Shown: positions 44,590 through 54,147 of the stretch, piece by piece
How the letters are laid out: every line of letters starts with the position of its first letter
Position numbering within the stretch: the stretch's first letter is position 1
DNA from: Thalassotalea sp.
Lineage (GTDB): Bacteria > Pseudomonadota > Gammaproteobacteria > Enterobacterales > Alteromonadaceae
NCBI GenBank assembly: GCA_022448425.1
Contig: JAKVCY010000063.1
Location: 1 to 64,000, forward strand
Length of the DNA: 64,000 nt
Direction of reading: 5' to 3'
The notes under the pieces: generated by a model
Seen by the model: only the letters and a program-made list of their open reading frames with translations
The model's database searches: none
What the model was told of the DNA's origin: nothing
Position numbers and translations under genes: made by a program

Positions 44590-45789
44590 ATGAAATATTC
44601 CATTCTCTTTTCGCTAATTTGCGGCTGCTTATCTTTTACTAGTACTGCAAATGAATCCATCGAACTGTCACAAGAGCTTGCGGTAATTCAAGATGCAAAA
44701 CCAATCAGGCGAGTGCCACCCAAATATCCAGTAAACCAGGCAAGAAATGGCGTTGACGGTTGGGTGAAGTTAAGTTTTATCGTTGAACCAGACGGAAAAA
44801 CAAGTAACGCGATAGTCGAGAGTTCGTCGGGCATCAGTGCCTTTGAGCGTGAAGCATTAAAAGCTGTTCAGAAGTGGCAGTACGATCCTGCTATGGAAAA
44901 TGGTAAAGCGATTCAGCAGTGTTACAACAGTGTGCGCATGGAGTTCTCCATGGGAAGAAACAAGCCAACGGTTTCAAAAAAGTTCTACAGACTTTACGAC
45001 AAACTTGCCAGTGCGCTTGATGCTAAGGAAGCTAAAGATATTGAGGACTATGCTGAAAGAGTTGCTAAATATAAAATAAAAACACTCGAAGAAAGCCAAT
45101 ACAAATATACTATCCTGGCCGACTACTCCGAGTATGTTGGTGATAAAGAACAGCAACTTAGCTACTTAGATGCGGCGGCAAGTTTCTCTGGCGCCTCTGA
45201 TTACTTTAAATACAAACGCGGACTGGAAAGTGTTGCCTCTGTTGGTTTAGAGGTAGACTCAAAAAGCTCTAGAGAAGAGCAATTAAGCGCTGTTAAAAAG
45301 CGAAGATATGCGCACATTGACAAGGTTCTCTTTCCAATTCTCCACAAAAAACTGGTGATTGAATTAGAATTTGGCCAAGTATCAGAAGCACTAAGAACCG
45401 TTAACGGTATACTCCTATTGGACTCTGCTAGTAACAATCAGGCTGTTTACAGTAAACAGAAGGCATTCCTGAAAGAAATTATTGATGGCGATAGACCAAT
45501 CGTAACGTCCGCCAATATTGAAGAGAATCAGTTCTGGCACTATCGACTTTTGAGAAATACATTTCAGCTAACCGATATAAATGGTCGCCTCACTAAGCTT
45601 GATGTTCGCTGTCGTAACAAGCGTCATGTTTATACCGTTGATGATCGAAGTGTTTGGCAATTGCCGGAAACATGGCAGGGCTGCGGCGTTTATATCTATG
45701 GTGAAGATAACACCCAGTTTAAATTAGTTGAGTTGCCATCAGTACTCGCTAATCAAGACGCAAGTGACACCGAAGCAGCAAGCGACTAG
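44590..45789 (+). CDS. Secreted protein with a TonB C-terminal-like domain
   Basis: 399 residues. Signal peptide to about residue 20; then PPKYPVNQARNGVDGWVKLSFIVEPDGK and EREALKAVQKWQYDPAMENG, the TonB C-terminal-domain signature, lying near the N-terminus rather than the C-terminus. The rest, about 130-399, is helical (TPR-like) and then a beta-rich end (YRLLRNTFQLTDINGRLTKL). Such periplasmic 'energy transducer TonB' proteins are common in Alteromonadales. There is no membrane anchor or ExbBD nearby, so classical transport energising is unlikely. Role unknown. Confidence 0.85.
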   Translation: MKYSILFSLICGCLSFTSTANESIELSQELAVIQDAKPIRRVPPKYPVNQARNGVDGWVKLSFIVEPDGKTSNAIVESSSGISAFEREALKAVQKWQYDPAMENGKAIQQCYNSVRMEFSMGRNKPTVSKKFYRLYDKLASALDAKEAKDIEDYAERVAKYKIKTLEESQYKYTILADYSEYVGDKEQQLSYLDAAASFSGASDYFKYKRGLESVASVGLEVDSKSSREEQLSAVKKRRYAHIDKVLFPILHKKLVIELEFGQVSEALRTVNGILLLDSASNNQAVYSKQKAFLKEIIDGDRPIVTSANIEENQFWHYRLLRNTFQLTDINGRLTKLDVRCRNKRHVYTVDDRSVWQLPETWQGCGVYIYGEDNTQFKLVELPSVLANQDASDTEAASD

Positions 45790-45878
45790 CTTTTAGTAAA
45801 TTTTTTCTGTGTATTGTGTAATAAATCCATTGTTCACCTGACTAGTAAGATTAGTTAGTTGAGAATAAGGGGGTTAAC

Positions 45879-46211
45879 ATGGAAATTTATCAATTATTTG
45901 AACTCGTCGAGAAGACATATTTAGTTATTCTGGTGGTGGGTACCGTTGTTGCATTGGCGTATGTCGATAAAAAATATCAATTGGGTCTGAGTAAGGGGCT
46001 CAATGGTAATTTTGTCGACTCAGGTTCAGCCAAGGACACAGGTGAAGATTTTAGTTGGTACAGTAATAGGAATGCCAAAGAGCATGCTTTTATGGAAAAG
46101 CTTTCCGAAAAAGATGCCGAAATAGCGTCCCTCAAAGAGCGGGTAGCGACTTTGGAAAAGATAGTGACAGATCCGGCAGAACAGCTAAAGCGCGAAATCG
46201 ATAGACTTTAA
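45879..46211 (+). CDS. Small membrane coiled-coil protein, PspB-like end
   Basis: 110 residues. One membrane segment (about 14-28, LVILVVGTVVALAYV), a polar region, and a C-terminal coiled coil ending LKERVATLEKIVTDPAEQLKREIDRL, which resembles the tail of PspB (leucine-zipper, '…ERIVTD…REIEAL'). PspB helps sense inner-membrane stress with PspC. No pspA or pspC gene is nearby, so the PspB link is by motif only. Confidence 0.65.
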   Translation: MEIYQLFELVEKTYLVILVVGTVVALAYVDKKYQLGLSKGLNGNFVDSGSAKDTGEDFSWYSNRNAKEHAFMEKLSEKDAEIASLKERVATLEKIVTDPAEQLKREIDRL

Positions 46212-46408
46212 TCATAGTGTCTCTAGTTTCTGGTTTTGAGTAACAAGGTGTTTAGCGCAAATAGCATTTGGACAATATCAACAGAATATCCTGTGACACT
46301 TGGTGAAAATAAGTTGTAAAAGCACTCGCCATGGGCGGGATTTCGCGCTAGTGTTTAGCATGTATTACATTTTTAACGCGATAAGAATAAGGTTATAGGG
46401 AGAAAACA

Positions 46409-46960
46409 ATGGCGTTTGAAGTTAAGTTTGAATTAAAAGATTCTGATCTTGATCATTTTAGAGCAGTGATGGAAAAGGCTGCAGCAGGTGCTTCAGGGTT
46501 ATCAGAATCTGAAATTCTAACTAAAGCAAAAGAGCTAAGTGCAAATCTACAAAACGATGTTCCAGAGTTTGTAGTAGAGCGTTTGCGTAAACTTGAAGTA
46601 CTGGTTGCTATGGTTGAAGATTCTCAATGGCAATTAGAAGGTGACGAGCGAAGTAATGTACTAAATGCGTTAGCTTATTTCAGCGATCCAGAAGATTTAG
46701 TACCTGATCACATCCCAGCATTAGGCTTCTTAGATGATGCCATTATGATTGAATTAGTGGCTGAAGACTTACAAGATGATGTTGAAGCGTTTGAAGAGTT
46801 CTGCGCTTACCGAGAGCGTGAGCAAGCTCGTTCAGGTGATAAAGAAATCACGACTGATGACTGGCTAGATGCTAAGCGCAGAGAGTTACACAGTCGTATG
46901 CGTAATCGTCGTTCAGCACGTCGCGGTGGTGGCTCAGGTTTCCGCTCTATCTTCAGATAG
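46409..46960 (+). CDS. YkvA/DUF1232-domain protein
   Basis: 183 residues. The centre contains the DUF1232 motif ALAYFSDPEDLVPDHIPALGFLDDAIMI. The N-terminal half is helical; the C-terminal 30 residues are strongly basic (RRELHSRMRNRRSARRGG), a possible nucleic-acid or membrane contact. There is no signal peptide. DUF1232 proteins have no firm function. It has a good terminator after it and is transcribed alone or with the 45879 gene. Confidence 0.85.
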   Translation: MAFEVKFELKDSDLDHFRAVMEKAAAGASGLSESEILTKAKELSANLQNDVPEFVVERLRKLEVLVAMVEDSQWQLEGDERSNVLNALAYFSDPEDLVPDHIPALGFLDDAIMIELVAEDLQDDVEAFEEFCAYREREQARSGDKEITTDDWLDAKRRELHSRMRNRRSARRGGGSGFRSIFR

Positions 46961-47008
46961 TTTTTAAGCGGTCGCTTAGTTAGTAAAGTAGATTAAAAAT
47001 TACACAAT

Positions 47009-47043
47009 AAAAAAGCCTAACTCTTTAAGAGTTAGGCTTTTTT
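47009..47043. terminator. Bidirectional terminator
   Basis: A 16-base stem, AAAAAAGCCTAACTCT with its complement over TTA. It separates the plus-strand DUF1232 gene from the minus-strand FKBP gene. Confidence 0.9.
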
Positions 47044-47134
47044 ATTGATTGTTTTGCTATGAAGTAAGTAAGACCGTTTTGTAGCATAGGCCTTAGATAA
47101 CCTAGAATGTTACTTCTGCAAGATTAGTGGTAAG

Positions 47135-47653
47135 TTAGCCGCAGCAACTTTCACCTTCGTTTTTGTCATTACTGTCACAGCAACTTTCTTCACTGTGAAC
47201 ATGGCCATGCTCAAGCTCTTCAGCGGTGGCTTCTCGCACGTTTAGAATTTCAACATCAAAGTTAAGGTCAATACCCGCAAGTGGGTGATTACCGTCAACG
47301 GTGATTTCGTCGTCTGTAACGTCAACAATAATAACTGTTTGCTCGCCTTCGTCAGTAGTCGCTCTCAGTTGTGTGCCTACTTGTAGGTCTTCAACCCCTT
47401 GCATAAGTTCTTTAGGAACTGTTTGAACTAACTCATCAAAGCGCTCACCATATGCGTCTTTTGCTTCAACAGCTACTTCGAATGTTTCGCCTGCTTGTTT
47501 GCCGTCAATTGCATCTTCCAACCCCGGAATGAGGTAGCCTGTCCCCTGGATGACTTCCAGCGGTTTGTGATCGTATGAGCTGTCAATTAGCGTGCCTTCA
47601 CTGTCAGATACGGCATAGTGAAGTTTAACGACTGCATTGTTTGTAATTTTCAT
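47135..47653 (-). CDS. slyD: FKBP-type peptidyl-prolyl isomerase, SlyD-like
   Basis: 172 residues. An FKBP core (VKLHYAVSDSEGTLIDSSYDHKPLEVIQGTG…IPGLEDAI…) with an IF-domain insert, and a Cys/His tail (HGHVHSEESCCDSNDKNEGESCCG) that can bind nickel or other metals, as in SlyD. It isomerises proline bonds and chaperones proteins in the cytoplasm. The tail is shorter than E. coli SlyD and has two CC pairs. It runs into ygfZ upstream with 13 bases between. Confidence 0.9.
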   Translation of the reverse strand: MKITNNAVVKLHYAVSDSEGTLIDSSYDHKPLEVIQGTGYLIPGLEDAIDGKQAGETFEVAVEAKDAYGERFDELVQTVPKELMQGVEDLQVGTQLRATTDEGEQTVIIVDVTDDEITVDGNHPLAGIDLNFDVEILNVREATAEELEHGHVHSEESCCDSNDKNEGESCCG

Positions 47654-47666
47654 AAATTTTCCAATG

Positions 47667-48626
47667 TTAAGCAGATGGATAAGTAACAGGGGTTAAGGAC
47701 AGGGCTGCGAGCTCACTCCCTTTTAGCCTTACTTTATTGTCAGTTGTTAAGTCATTTGCAACAACTGCTTGAAGGTAAATTGTACCATCATCTGCATGGT
47801 AATAATGTAATATTTCGCCTGCGCTACGCCAGTTTTCACCCAGTTGCTTTTCGAGGTGAGTTACCGTTTCAGGTAACTGTTCAACACTGCCTGTAAAAAG
47901 CGCCATCATTTTCTTGTTTTTGCCCAAATACTGCATTCGAGCGACGGTTTCTTGCCCAATGTAGCAACCTTTAGTGAAGCTGATGCCATCTAGTTTATCG
48001 ATATTTATCATTTGCGGCACATACTGAGCCACTGTACTTTCGCTAAGTAGTGGGGCACCTGTTGAGAGTTCCAATAGGCTCCAAACTGATTCCGAGAGCT
48101 CTGGCGCGTCAATTGATGATACTAGGTCATTAATGACGGATTCTGTTCCAGCCAACAGGAAACGTTTTTGACTAGCATCTAAGCAAACAATCGTTAGTTC
48201 GTCATTAGCTGTCACTTTGTTAGTCTCAGCCGGCAACTTAACCCCTTTGCTCGTTAGAATCGTCGAGCTATTCTCGCCTTGCAAACAAGCGAAATGAACA
48301 TCTGAAGCTTTTTCAATATCTACTTTAGCAAATACACCAAACTTGCTTAATTCTGCCAACGATTTATCGATGCTACTTTTTACTTGGGCTAATAAAAATG
48401 CACCTTGATGGCTAAATAATCTGAAGACCGATAATACTTTTCCTTTCGCATCACAGTGTGCTCCGAGCGTTAGCGATTCTTCAGTGTGTTGGTTAATGTC
48501 GCACGTAACCTGGCCTTGCAGATAACTTGCTTGTTCCTCGCCATGAAGTCTTATCGCTGATACTTGGGGTAGTTTGATGACAAAGTCAGCTGGAAGGTTT
48601 GCTAAATTAGGATTTTTGACAGTCAT
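47667..48626 (-). CDS. ygfZ: tRNA-modifying protein YgfZ
   Basis: 319 residues. A folate-binding GcvT-like fold with the family signature KGCYIGQE (about residues 226-233), which contains the key cysteine. It takes part in iron-sulphur-dependent tRNA modification (MiaB) and Fe-S maintenance. It lies opposite sdhE, the ygfZ/sdhE neighbourhood of E. coli. No signal peptide; cytoplasmic. Confidence 0.95.
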   Translation of the reverse strand: MTVKNPNLANLPADFVIKLPQVSAIRLHGEEQASYLQGQVTCDINQHTEESLTLGAHCDAKGKVLSVFRLFSHQGAFLLAQVKSSIDKSLAELSKFGVFAKVDIEKASDVHFACLQGENSSTILTSKGVKLPAETNKVTANDELTIVCLDASQKRFLLAGTESVINDLVSSIDAPELSESVWSLLELSTGAPLLSESTVAQYVPQMINIDKLDGISFTKGCYIGQETVARMQYLGKNKKMMALFTGSVEQLPETVTHLEKQLGENWRSAGEILHYYHADDGTIYLQAVVANDLTTDNKVRLKGSELAALSLTPVTYPSA

Positions 48627-48751
48627 TTACTTAGTCTATTGGGCTCTAGATAACATACAAGTATAGGCAGATTGAAAAAAAACAAGCTAACAGTGCGATT
48701 TTGTTTGAGAAATTGATAGAATGTTTCTAGACTTTGAAGATAGGAAAAATT

Positions 48752-49003
48752 ATGTCATTAGCGAAAAATAAAGCGCGACTAAAATGGGCATGTCGTCGCG
48801 GAATGTTAGAACTCGATGTGCTGTTTATGCCATTTGTTGATGAAGCTTATGATGACTTAACTGACCAGCAAAAAAGGGAATTTGAGCGGTTGTTAGAGTG
48901 CGACGATCCCGAGCTTTTTGCCTGGTTTATGGGACATGAAACCTGTGAAGACCAAGCACTTAACGAAATCGTACAGATCATTCTTAACCGAATCAAAGTG
49001 TAG
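48752..49003 (+). CDS. sdhE: Succinate dehydrogenase FAD assembly factor
   Basis: 83 residues from ATG 48752 (AGGA 7 bases upstream). The RGMLELD motif (RGxxE) that docks on flavoprotein subunits is present, followed by the short helical bundle with WFMGHE. It helps attach FAD to SdhA/FrdA. The earlier TTG at 48734 adds only 6 residues and is less likely. Divergent from ygfZ and overlapping ygfX. Confidence 0.95.
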   Translation: MSLAKNKARLKWACRRGMLELDVLFMPFVDEAYDDLTDQQKREFERLLECDDPELFAWFMGHETCEDQALNEIVQIILNRIKV

Positions 49004-49472
49004 TATCTCGTTTAACCCCCTTGCTTATGGATGGTTGGCAGCAATTCTGCTGTCGACGGTCCTTATCTTTTCTGCTTTATACTTATCCACTGACATCGCG
49101 ATAGTCTTCTGGCAGTTGCTCGCTATTCTGCTTATTATTGGTGCGGTGCTCATACGGGTGGTATTGATAAATGGCTCAGGCCAAGAAATTACGATAACTT
49201 GTTATTTACCGGTAAATCAGGTGTTTGTTAAAGGTAGGTATTATCAATTAGCGGCGAACAGTCGTTATAGTTTTTTCGGATTTTGGTTAATATTAGAGCC
49301 CGTTCACGAACACCAAGTGGTACCAAATGAAAGCGCAAATTTGAATTCTGCCGGTTCTAACAATGCTGTCAATTCTACCAATGAACAGGCCCGCTTGTTT
49401 TTGCCTCGTTATCAGCTTTCTCGCCAAGCTGTTGCATATTTAACGTTTCTAACCAGTGCCGCTCAACATTGA
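48936..49472 (+). CDS. CptA/YgfX-like inner membrane protein
   Basis: About 180 residues with two membrane helices near the start (AILLSTVLIFSALYL, VFWQLLAILLIIGAVLI) and a C-terminal polar region (VFVKGRYYQLAANSRYSFFGFWLILEP…PRYQLSRQAVAYLTF), the shape of YgfX/CptA, the usual sdhE partner. ATG 48936 overlaps sdhE by 68 bases; no closer start is obvious. In E. coli it affects cell shape proteins MreB/FtsZ and was reported as the toxin opposite SdhE; that role is disputed. Confidence 0.8.
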   Translation: MKPVKTKHLTKSYRSFLTESKCSISFNPLAYGWLAAILLSTVLIFSALYLSTDIAIVFWQLLAILLIIGAVLIRVVLINGSGQEITITCYLPVNQVFVKGRYYQLAANSRYSFFGFWLILEPVHEHQVVPNESANLNSAGSNNAVNSTNEQARLFLPRYQLSRQAVAYLTFLTSAAQH

Positions 49473-49561
49473 GCGACTCTGCTTATGCTTACGAATTAGC
49501 TTTTTGGCTTAATGAGCTGAGGTTCAATCAACTAAGACTAAATAATCTAAGGCTAAATGAC

Positions 49562-51151
49562 CTAGGGTTCAACAATAGTAGGGCCAGTTTGTTCGGCTAC
49601 GTCTGGGTAGTCTAACGTGTAATGTAGGCCGCGGCTTTCTTTACGTTGCATCGCACTTCTTATGATTAACTCGGCGACCTGTACCAAATTACGCAGTTCC
49701 AGCAAATTATTACTTACCTTAAAGTGTAGGTAATACTCTTGAATTTCTCGCTGCAATAATTCGACCCGGTGTAATGCTCGTTCCAGTCGTTTGGTCGTGC
49801 GAACAATGCCAACATAGTCCCACATAAATAAACGGAGCTCATGCCAGTTATGTTGAATCACGACTTCCTCATCAGAGTCAGTAACGCGGCTTTCATCCCA
49901 CGCAGGAAGCTTGAGATACTTTTCATTGGTTTTGAGTGAGGTCTCAATATCAACGGCCGCTGAACGAGCGAACACCAAGCATTCTAACAATGAATTGCTT
50001 GCCATACGGTTTGCACCGTGCAGCCCTGTGTAGGCAACTTCACCGATAGCATAGAGATTGTTTACATCTGTTTGGCCTTGCTTATCGACCATAACACCAC
50101 CACAGGTATAGTGTGCAGCAGGGACAATTGGAATTGGCTGAGACGTCATATCAATACCAAGTGACAAAGTCTTTTGGTAAATCGTAGGAAAGTGCTGTTT
50201 GATAAAATTTGGCGATTTATGACTAATATCTAGGTACATGCAGTCAGCACCCAAACGTTTCATTTCGTAGTCGATAGCTCGAGCGACAATATCTCGAGGG
50301 GCAAGTTCTGCGCGCTCATCAAACTCTGGCATAAAGCGACTACCATTAGGCCGTCTTAAAATAGCTCCTTCACCACGTAATGCTTCTGTCAGTAGGAAAG
50401 TACCTGCTTCTGGGTGGAATAAACATGTCGGGTGAAATTGGTTAAATTCCATATTGGCGACACGACAGCCGGCACGCCAAGCCATTGCAATGCCGTCACC
50501 ACTGGCAACGTCTGGGTTTGACGTGTATTGATAAACTTTACTTGCTCCACCTGTTGCTAAAATAGTCTTGCGGGCATGAATACTCTCGACTTTCTCGCTA
50601 TTGCGGTTCCAAATATAAGCACCAATACAGGTTTTTTTACTATCATCAGATGGCTTGTTAATAAGGTCGATAGCGTTGTATCGCTCGAATACGCGAATGC
50701 GATTGTGTTGTTTAATACGAGTGACTAACGTCTCTTGAACCGCTTGTCCGGTCGCATCAGCTGAGTGCAAAATGCGACGGTGGCTATGTCCACCTTCTCT
50801 CGTTAGGTGATATTTAGTATCGCCATCTTCAGAATCTTCTTGGTCAAAAGCGACTCCCTGCTCGATGAGCCACTCTAAGCATGCTTTGGCGTTTTCGGCG
50901 GTAAAACGAACGACATCTTCATCACAAATGCCGGCACCAGCAATTAATGTGTCGTCTACGTGAAAGTCGATACTGTCGTTTTCATCAAATACAGCGGCAA
51001 TACCGCCTTGGGCATAAAATGTTGAGCCTTCGTTGATAGGCCCTTTACTCAGTACTATCACATCAGCAGTTTTAGCTAAGTGCAGAGCAAGGGTTAATCC
51101 TGCCGCGCCACTACCGATAATTAAAACGTCACAATTATGCTGTTTATTCAT
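49562..51151 (-). CDS. nadB: L-aspartate oxidase
   Basis: 529 residues from ATG 51151. Rossmann FAD motif ([18 protein letters not shown]), the [13 protein letters not shown] loop, the catalytic region with [15 protein letters not shown], and the [10 protein letters not shown] flavin site. It makes iminoaspartate from aspartate, the first step of NAD synthesis with NadA. A TTG at 51178 would add nine residues and lacks support. It is divergent from rpoE, a common arrangement. Confidence 0.96.
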   Translation of the reverse strand: MNKQHNCDVLIIGSGAAGLTLALHLAKTADVIVLSKGPINEGSTFYAQGGIAAVFDENDSIDFHVDDTLIAGAGICDEDVVRFTAENAKACLEWLIEQGVAFDQEDSEDGDTKYHLTREGGHSHRRILHSADATGQAVQETLVTRIKQHNRIRVFERYNAIDLINKPSDDSKKTCIGAYIWNRNSEKVESIHARKTILATGGASKVYQYTSNPDVASGDGIAMAWRAGCRVANMEFNQFHPTCLFHPEAGTFLLTEALRGEGAILRRPNGSRFMPEFDERAELAPRDIVARAIDYEMKRLGADCMYLDISHKSPNFIKQHFPTIYQKTLSLGIDMTSQPIPIVPAAHYTCGGVMVDKQGQTDVNNLYAIGEVAYTGLHGANRMASNSLLECLVFARSAAVDIETSLKTNEKYLKLPAWDESRVTDSDEEVVIQHNWHELRLFMWDYVGIVRTTKRLERALHRVELLQREIQEYYLHFKVSNNLLELRNLVQVAELIIRSAMQRKESRGLHYTLDYPDVAEQTGPTIVEP

Positions 51152-51314
51152 TGATTTACCAGTATCTATTGTCGCCAAAAGACATTAAAAAAGATGTCTA
51201 TTAGCGTTTTTTCGGTTACTCTAATTAGAAGCGGATTCTAACGTGTAATTGGTATAGGGAATAGTCATTACCTGCGCATATTTTAGGAAAATTGAATTTT
51301 TTCTAAATTTCATA

Positions 51315-51342
51315 GAACTTTCTGAAATATGCATAGTCATAA
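51315..51342 (+). promoter_or_regulatory. Sigma-E-like promoter of rpoE
   Basis: GAACTT (51315-51320), 16 bases, TCATAA (51337-51342), close to the GAACTT-N16-TCnnA consensus. It lies about 60 bases before rpoE, which suggests autoregulation. Confidence 0.6.
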
Positions 51343-51402
51343 CAGGTGCGTTTGTCTTGAGCCAGATGTAAGAAAAGTAGTTTTTTAGGAGAATTGGCTC
51401 AC

Positions 51403-51981
51403 ATGAGCGAACAAATAGTCGATCAGGAACTGGTCGAGCGTGTACAACGTGGAGACAAAGGTGCTTTTAATTTACTTGTAAAAAAGTACCAAATTAAAGT
51501 TTCCAGCTTGGTTGGCCGTTATGTAAAAAACCAAGCAGATGTTCCTGATATTGTACAAGAAGCTTTTATTAAAGCTTACCGTGCTTTACCAAACTTTAGA
51601 GGTGAAAGTGCGTTTTACACATGGTTGTATCGAATAGCTGTTAACTGTGCCAAGAATCATATGGTTGCTGGCAGCCGTAAGCCTCCTAGTAGTGATCTAG
51701 AGGTTGAGGATGCTGAATTTTATGAAGGTGGCAGTGCGTTAAGAGAAAATGCTTCTCCTGAGCGCATGTTGTTGACAGACGAAATAAAAAGAGTCGTTTT
51801 TGAAACGATGGAGCAATTACCTGAAGATTTGCGTTTAGCAATTAACTTTAGGGAAATTGAAGGGTTAAGTTACGAAGAGATTGCCACCATTATGGAGTGT
51901 CCCGTTGGGACGGTTAGGTCTCGTATTTTTAGAGCCCGCGAAGCAATCGATAAAAAAATAGGCCCGCTACTTCAGCGCTAA
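51403..51981 (+). CDS. rpoE: RNA polymerase sigma-E factor
   Basis: 192 residues from ATG 51403 (AGGAG 11 bases upstream; the TTG at 51394 would sit only 3 bases from it). Region 2 (VRRYVKNQADVPDIVQEAFIKAYRALPNF-like, with FYTWLYRIAVN) and region 4 (LRLAINFREIEGLSYEEIATIMECPVGTVRSRIFRARE) are intact. It drives the envelope-stress regulon and heads the rpoE-rseA-rseB-rseC operon. Confidence 0.97.
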   Translation: MSEQIVDQELVERVQRGDKGAFNLLVKKYQIKVSSLVGRYVKNQADVPDIVQEAFIKAYRALPNFRGESAFYTWLYRIAVNCAKNHMVAGSRKPPSSDLEVEDAEFYEGGSALRENASPERMLLTDEIKRVVFETMEQLPEDLRLAINFREIEGLSYEEIATIMECPVGTVRSRIFRAREAIDKKIGPLLQR

Positions 51982-51997
51982 TTTTAAGGTATTTTTT

Positions 51998-52600
51998 ATG
52001 AGTGAAAGTAAGTTTGAAACTGTATCTGCATTAATGGATAACGACCAGCAGAACATTGAAGAACTTGACCGCGTAAGTGAAGATGAACAACTCGCTGAGC
52101 GCTGGGAGAATTATCATCTGATTGGCGATATTTTAAGAGACGATGTACCTGATACTATCGTTCCTGATTTATCGGCACAAATTGCTCAAGCGATTGCTGA
52201 AGAACCAACCGTTTTAGCGCCTAAAAAGTCGAAAAGTCGTGAGCTGTTTACCGCTGCAAAAGCAAAGGTTGTTCAGTTAGGCAAACCGTTTGGCCAAGTG
52301 GCAATTGCTGCATCAGCAGCAGGTCTGATGATTTTTGGTGTACAGCAAACAAATGTTGCTGAAAACGACACCGTAGCACCTATTCCAAAGGTGATTAAAA
52401 CTATGCCATTCGGTGGTGTTGCAGACCCAGTAAGTTTGAATTACCAAACTCCAGATCGCGAAGCACAAAAGCAAGCATACATTCAGCAACAAAGACGTTT
52501 CCAAGCTTTACTTGCTGACCATAACCAGCAAATTAAATTAAGTGCTGTAAACAAAGATGCTGCAAAAGAAGAGCAAAAGGTAGAAGAAACCGCTAAATGA
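51998..52600 (+). CDS. rseA: Anti-sigma-E factor RseA
   Basis: 200 residues. The N-terminal anti-sigma domain (FETVSALMDND…WENYHLIGDILRDD) binds RpoE; a membrane segment (about 103-119, VAIAASAAGLMIFGV) and a Gln-rich periplasmic tail follow. DegS/RseP cleavage frees RpoE. Starts 16 bases after rpoE and overlaps rseB (ATGA). Confidence 0.95.
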   Translation: MSESKFETVSALMDNDQQNIEELDRVSEDEQLAERWENYHLIGDILRDDVPDTIVPDLSAQIAQAIAEEPTVLAPKKSKSRELFTAAKAKVVQLGKPFGQVAIAASAAGLMIFGVQQTNVAENDTVAPIPKVIKTMPFGGVADPVSLNYQTPDREAQKQAYIQQQRRFQALLADHNQQIKLSAVNKDAAKEEQKVEETAK

Positions 52601-53559
52601 AATTAATCAGTAGTTTGTTATTGTTGGTGAGTGTAAGCTTACCAACAATGGCAATGGACAACGAAGAAGCCGAATCTTGGATTGTTCGCCTTTCAGAGTC
52701 GTTAAATCAATTAAACTTTAACACATCGTTCGTCGTTGTTAAAAACAATCAAGCCGAGCCTTACCACTGGTTTCATGGCGTTGATGGCGAGACTGGTGCT
52801 GAACTTGAAATTCTTTCGCTACTAAATGGTCCGCGTCGGGATATCTTACGTCGTGGTGACGTAGTCAGTTATATTGAACCTGAATTACAACCATACTCTG
52901 TTAACTCTCCGCGCATCTCGGGACCAATTCCTGCGATTTTTAGTCAGGATATGACTACCTTGGTTGATAATTACGAATTCAACGCAGTTGGTCGTAGCCG
53001 CGTACTGGGTAAACCAGCTCAATTAATTCGCATTGAATCACGCGATGAACATAGATTTGGCCATTGGTTGTGGTTAGATATGGAAACTGGCTTGCCATTA
53101 AAGATTGCGTTGTTAACGCGTAAAGGGCAGTTGTTGGAGCAAGTTCAATTTACTCACCTTGTTATTTCCGAACAGCCTGCTGAGAGTTTACAGCAATTGA
53201 AACAAGCAGACCTTCCACCAATTCTCGCTTTGCCGCAAGCAGCGATGAACAATTTTAATTGGCAAATTGACTGGTTGCCGCCTGGCTTCAAGAAGGTGAA
53301 TAGCAGCAGACATCGTATCGCTCACACTAAACAGCCTGTCGAGTTCATGTTATTTAGTGATGGCCTTGTAGAAGTTTCAGTCTACGTGAATCCTAGCCAA
53401 CAAAGTCAACGACCTGTAGAATATGTGATGAACGGCGCTACCGTGGTGTTAAACCAAGTCGTCAATAATGTGGAAGTAAGTGTTGTTGGTAAAATACCGT
53501 CGAACACGGCTAAAGCAATCGCAGATTCAATACAAATAAAGGCATCAACAGCGCCTTAA
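52597..53559 (+). CDS. rseB: Sigma-E regulatory protein RseB
   Basis: 320 residues. Signal peptide (MKLISSLLLLVSVSLPTMA), a MucB/RseB LolA-like beta domain, and the C-terminal domain. It binds RseA in the periplasm and slows its cleavage, and may sense LPS. Its ATG overlaps the rseA stop. Confidence 0.94.
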   Translation: MKLISSLLLLVSVSLPTMAMDNEEAESWIVRLSESLNQLNFNTSFVVVKNNQAEPYHWFHGVDGETGAELEILSLLNGPRRDILRRGDVVSYIEPELQPYSVNSPRISGPIPAIFSQDMTTLVDNYEFNAVGRSRVLGKPAQLIRIESRDEHRFGHWLWLDMETGLPLKIALLTRKGQLLEQVQFTHLVISEQPAESLQQLKQADLPPILALPQAAMNNFNWQIDWLPPGFKKVNSSRHRIAHTKQPVEFMLFSDGLVEVSVYVNPSQQSQRPVEYVMNGATVVLNQVVNNVEVSVVGKIPSNTAKAIADSIQIKASTAP

Positions 53560-53572
53560 TCGAGGTTTGTCC

Positions 53573-54034
53573 TTGGAAGAATTGGCAAAAGTCATTTCAG
53601 TGCATGACCAACACGTAGTTGTGCAAAGTCTTGTTAAATCTACCTGCAGCAGTTGTCAGCAAGTTGACAACTGTGGCACAGGCATTGTAGCAAAAGCTAT
53701 TCCTCAGCAAAAAATGACCTTGGAAATAGCGACAGATTTGTCGCTAGATGTCGGCGACGAAGTGTTAATCTCTATTCCAGAAGAAGCTATGCTGTCTGTT
53801 GCATGGCGAGTTTATTTGTGGCCACTGTTGGGTTTGATAATAGCTGCAGGCGGCGTTCAATATTTGATGTCGCAAGGTTTGTTTAATAGCGAGCTTATGG
53901 TAATGCTTGCCGGTGGAATTGGTGCATTTGTCGGCTACAAAATCAGTAAAACACAACTAGAATCAAGTGACGCCCATCAAGCATTGCAACCGAAAATAAC
54001 GCAGAAAGTGATTAACACTCGCCAGTTAGCTTGA
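53573..54034 (+). CDS. rseC: Sigma-E positive regulator RseC
   Basis: 153 residues from TTG 53573, with GAGG 7 bases upstream (a closer TTG at 53567 is too near the site). Starts MEELAKVISVHDQHV, then the cysteine cluster CSSCQQVDNCGTG, and two membrane helices (about 81-95, 103-118). In E. coli RseC also affects electron-transfer complex Rsx. It closes the rpoE operon. Confidence 0.92.
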   Translation: MEELAKVISVHDQHVVVQSLVKSTCSSCQQVDNCGTGIVAKAIPQQKMTLEIATDLSLDVGDEVLISIPEEAMLSVAWRVYLWPLLGLIIAAGGVQYLMSQGLFNSELMVMLAGGIGAFVGYKISKTQLESSDAHQALQPKITQKVINTRQLA

Positions 54035-54147
54035 TGCTTTATTCACCATTAGCGTGATATTTAGCAACAAAATATAGCCCCAGCGCGGTAAATTAGCTAA
54101 AATCTCGCCATTCCAAATTTTGAATCACTTTTTAGCAATCTCAGTTT

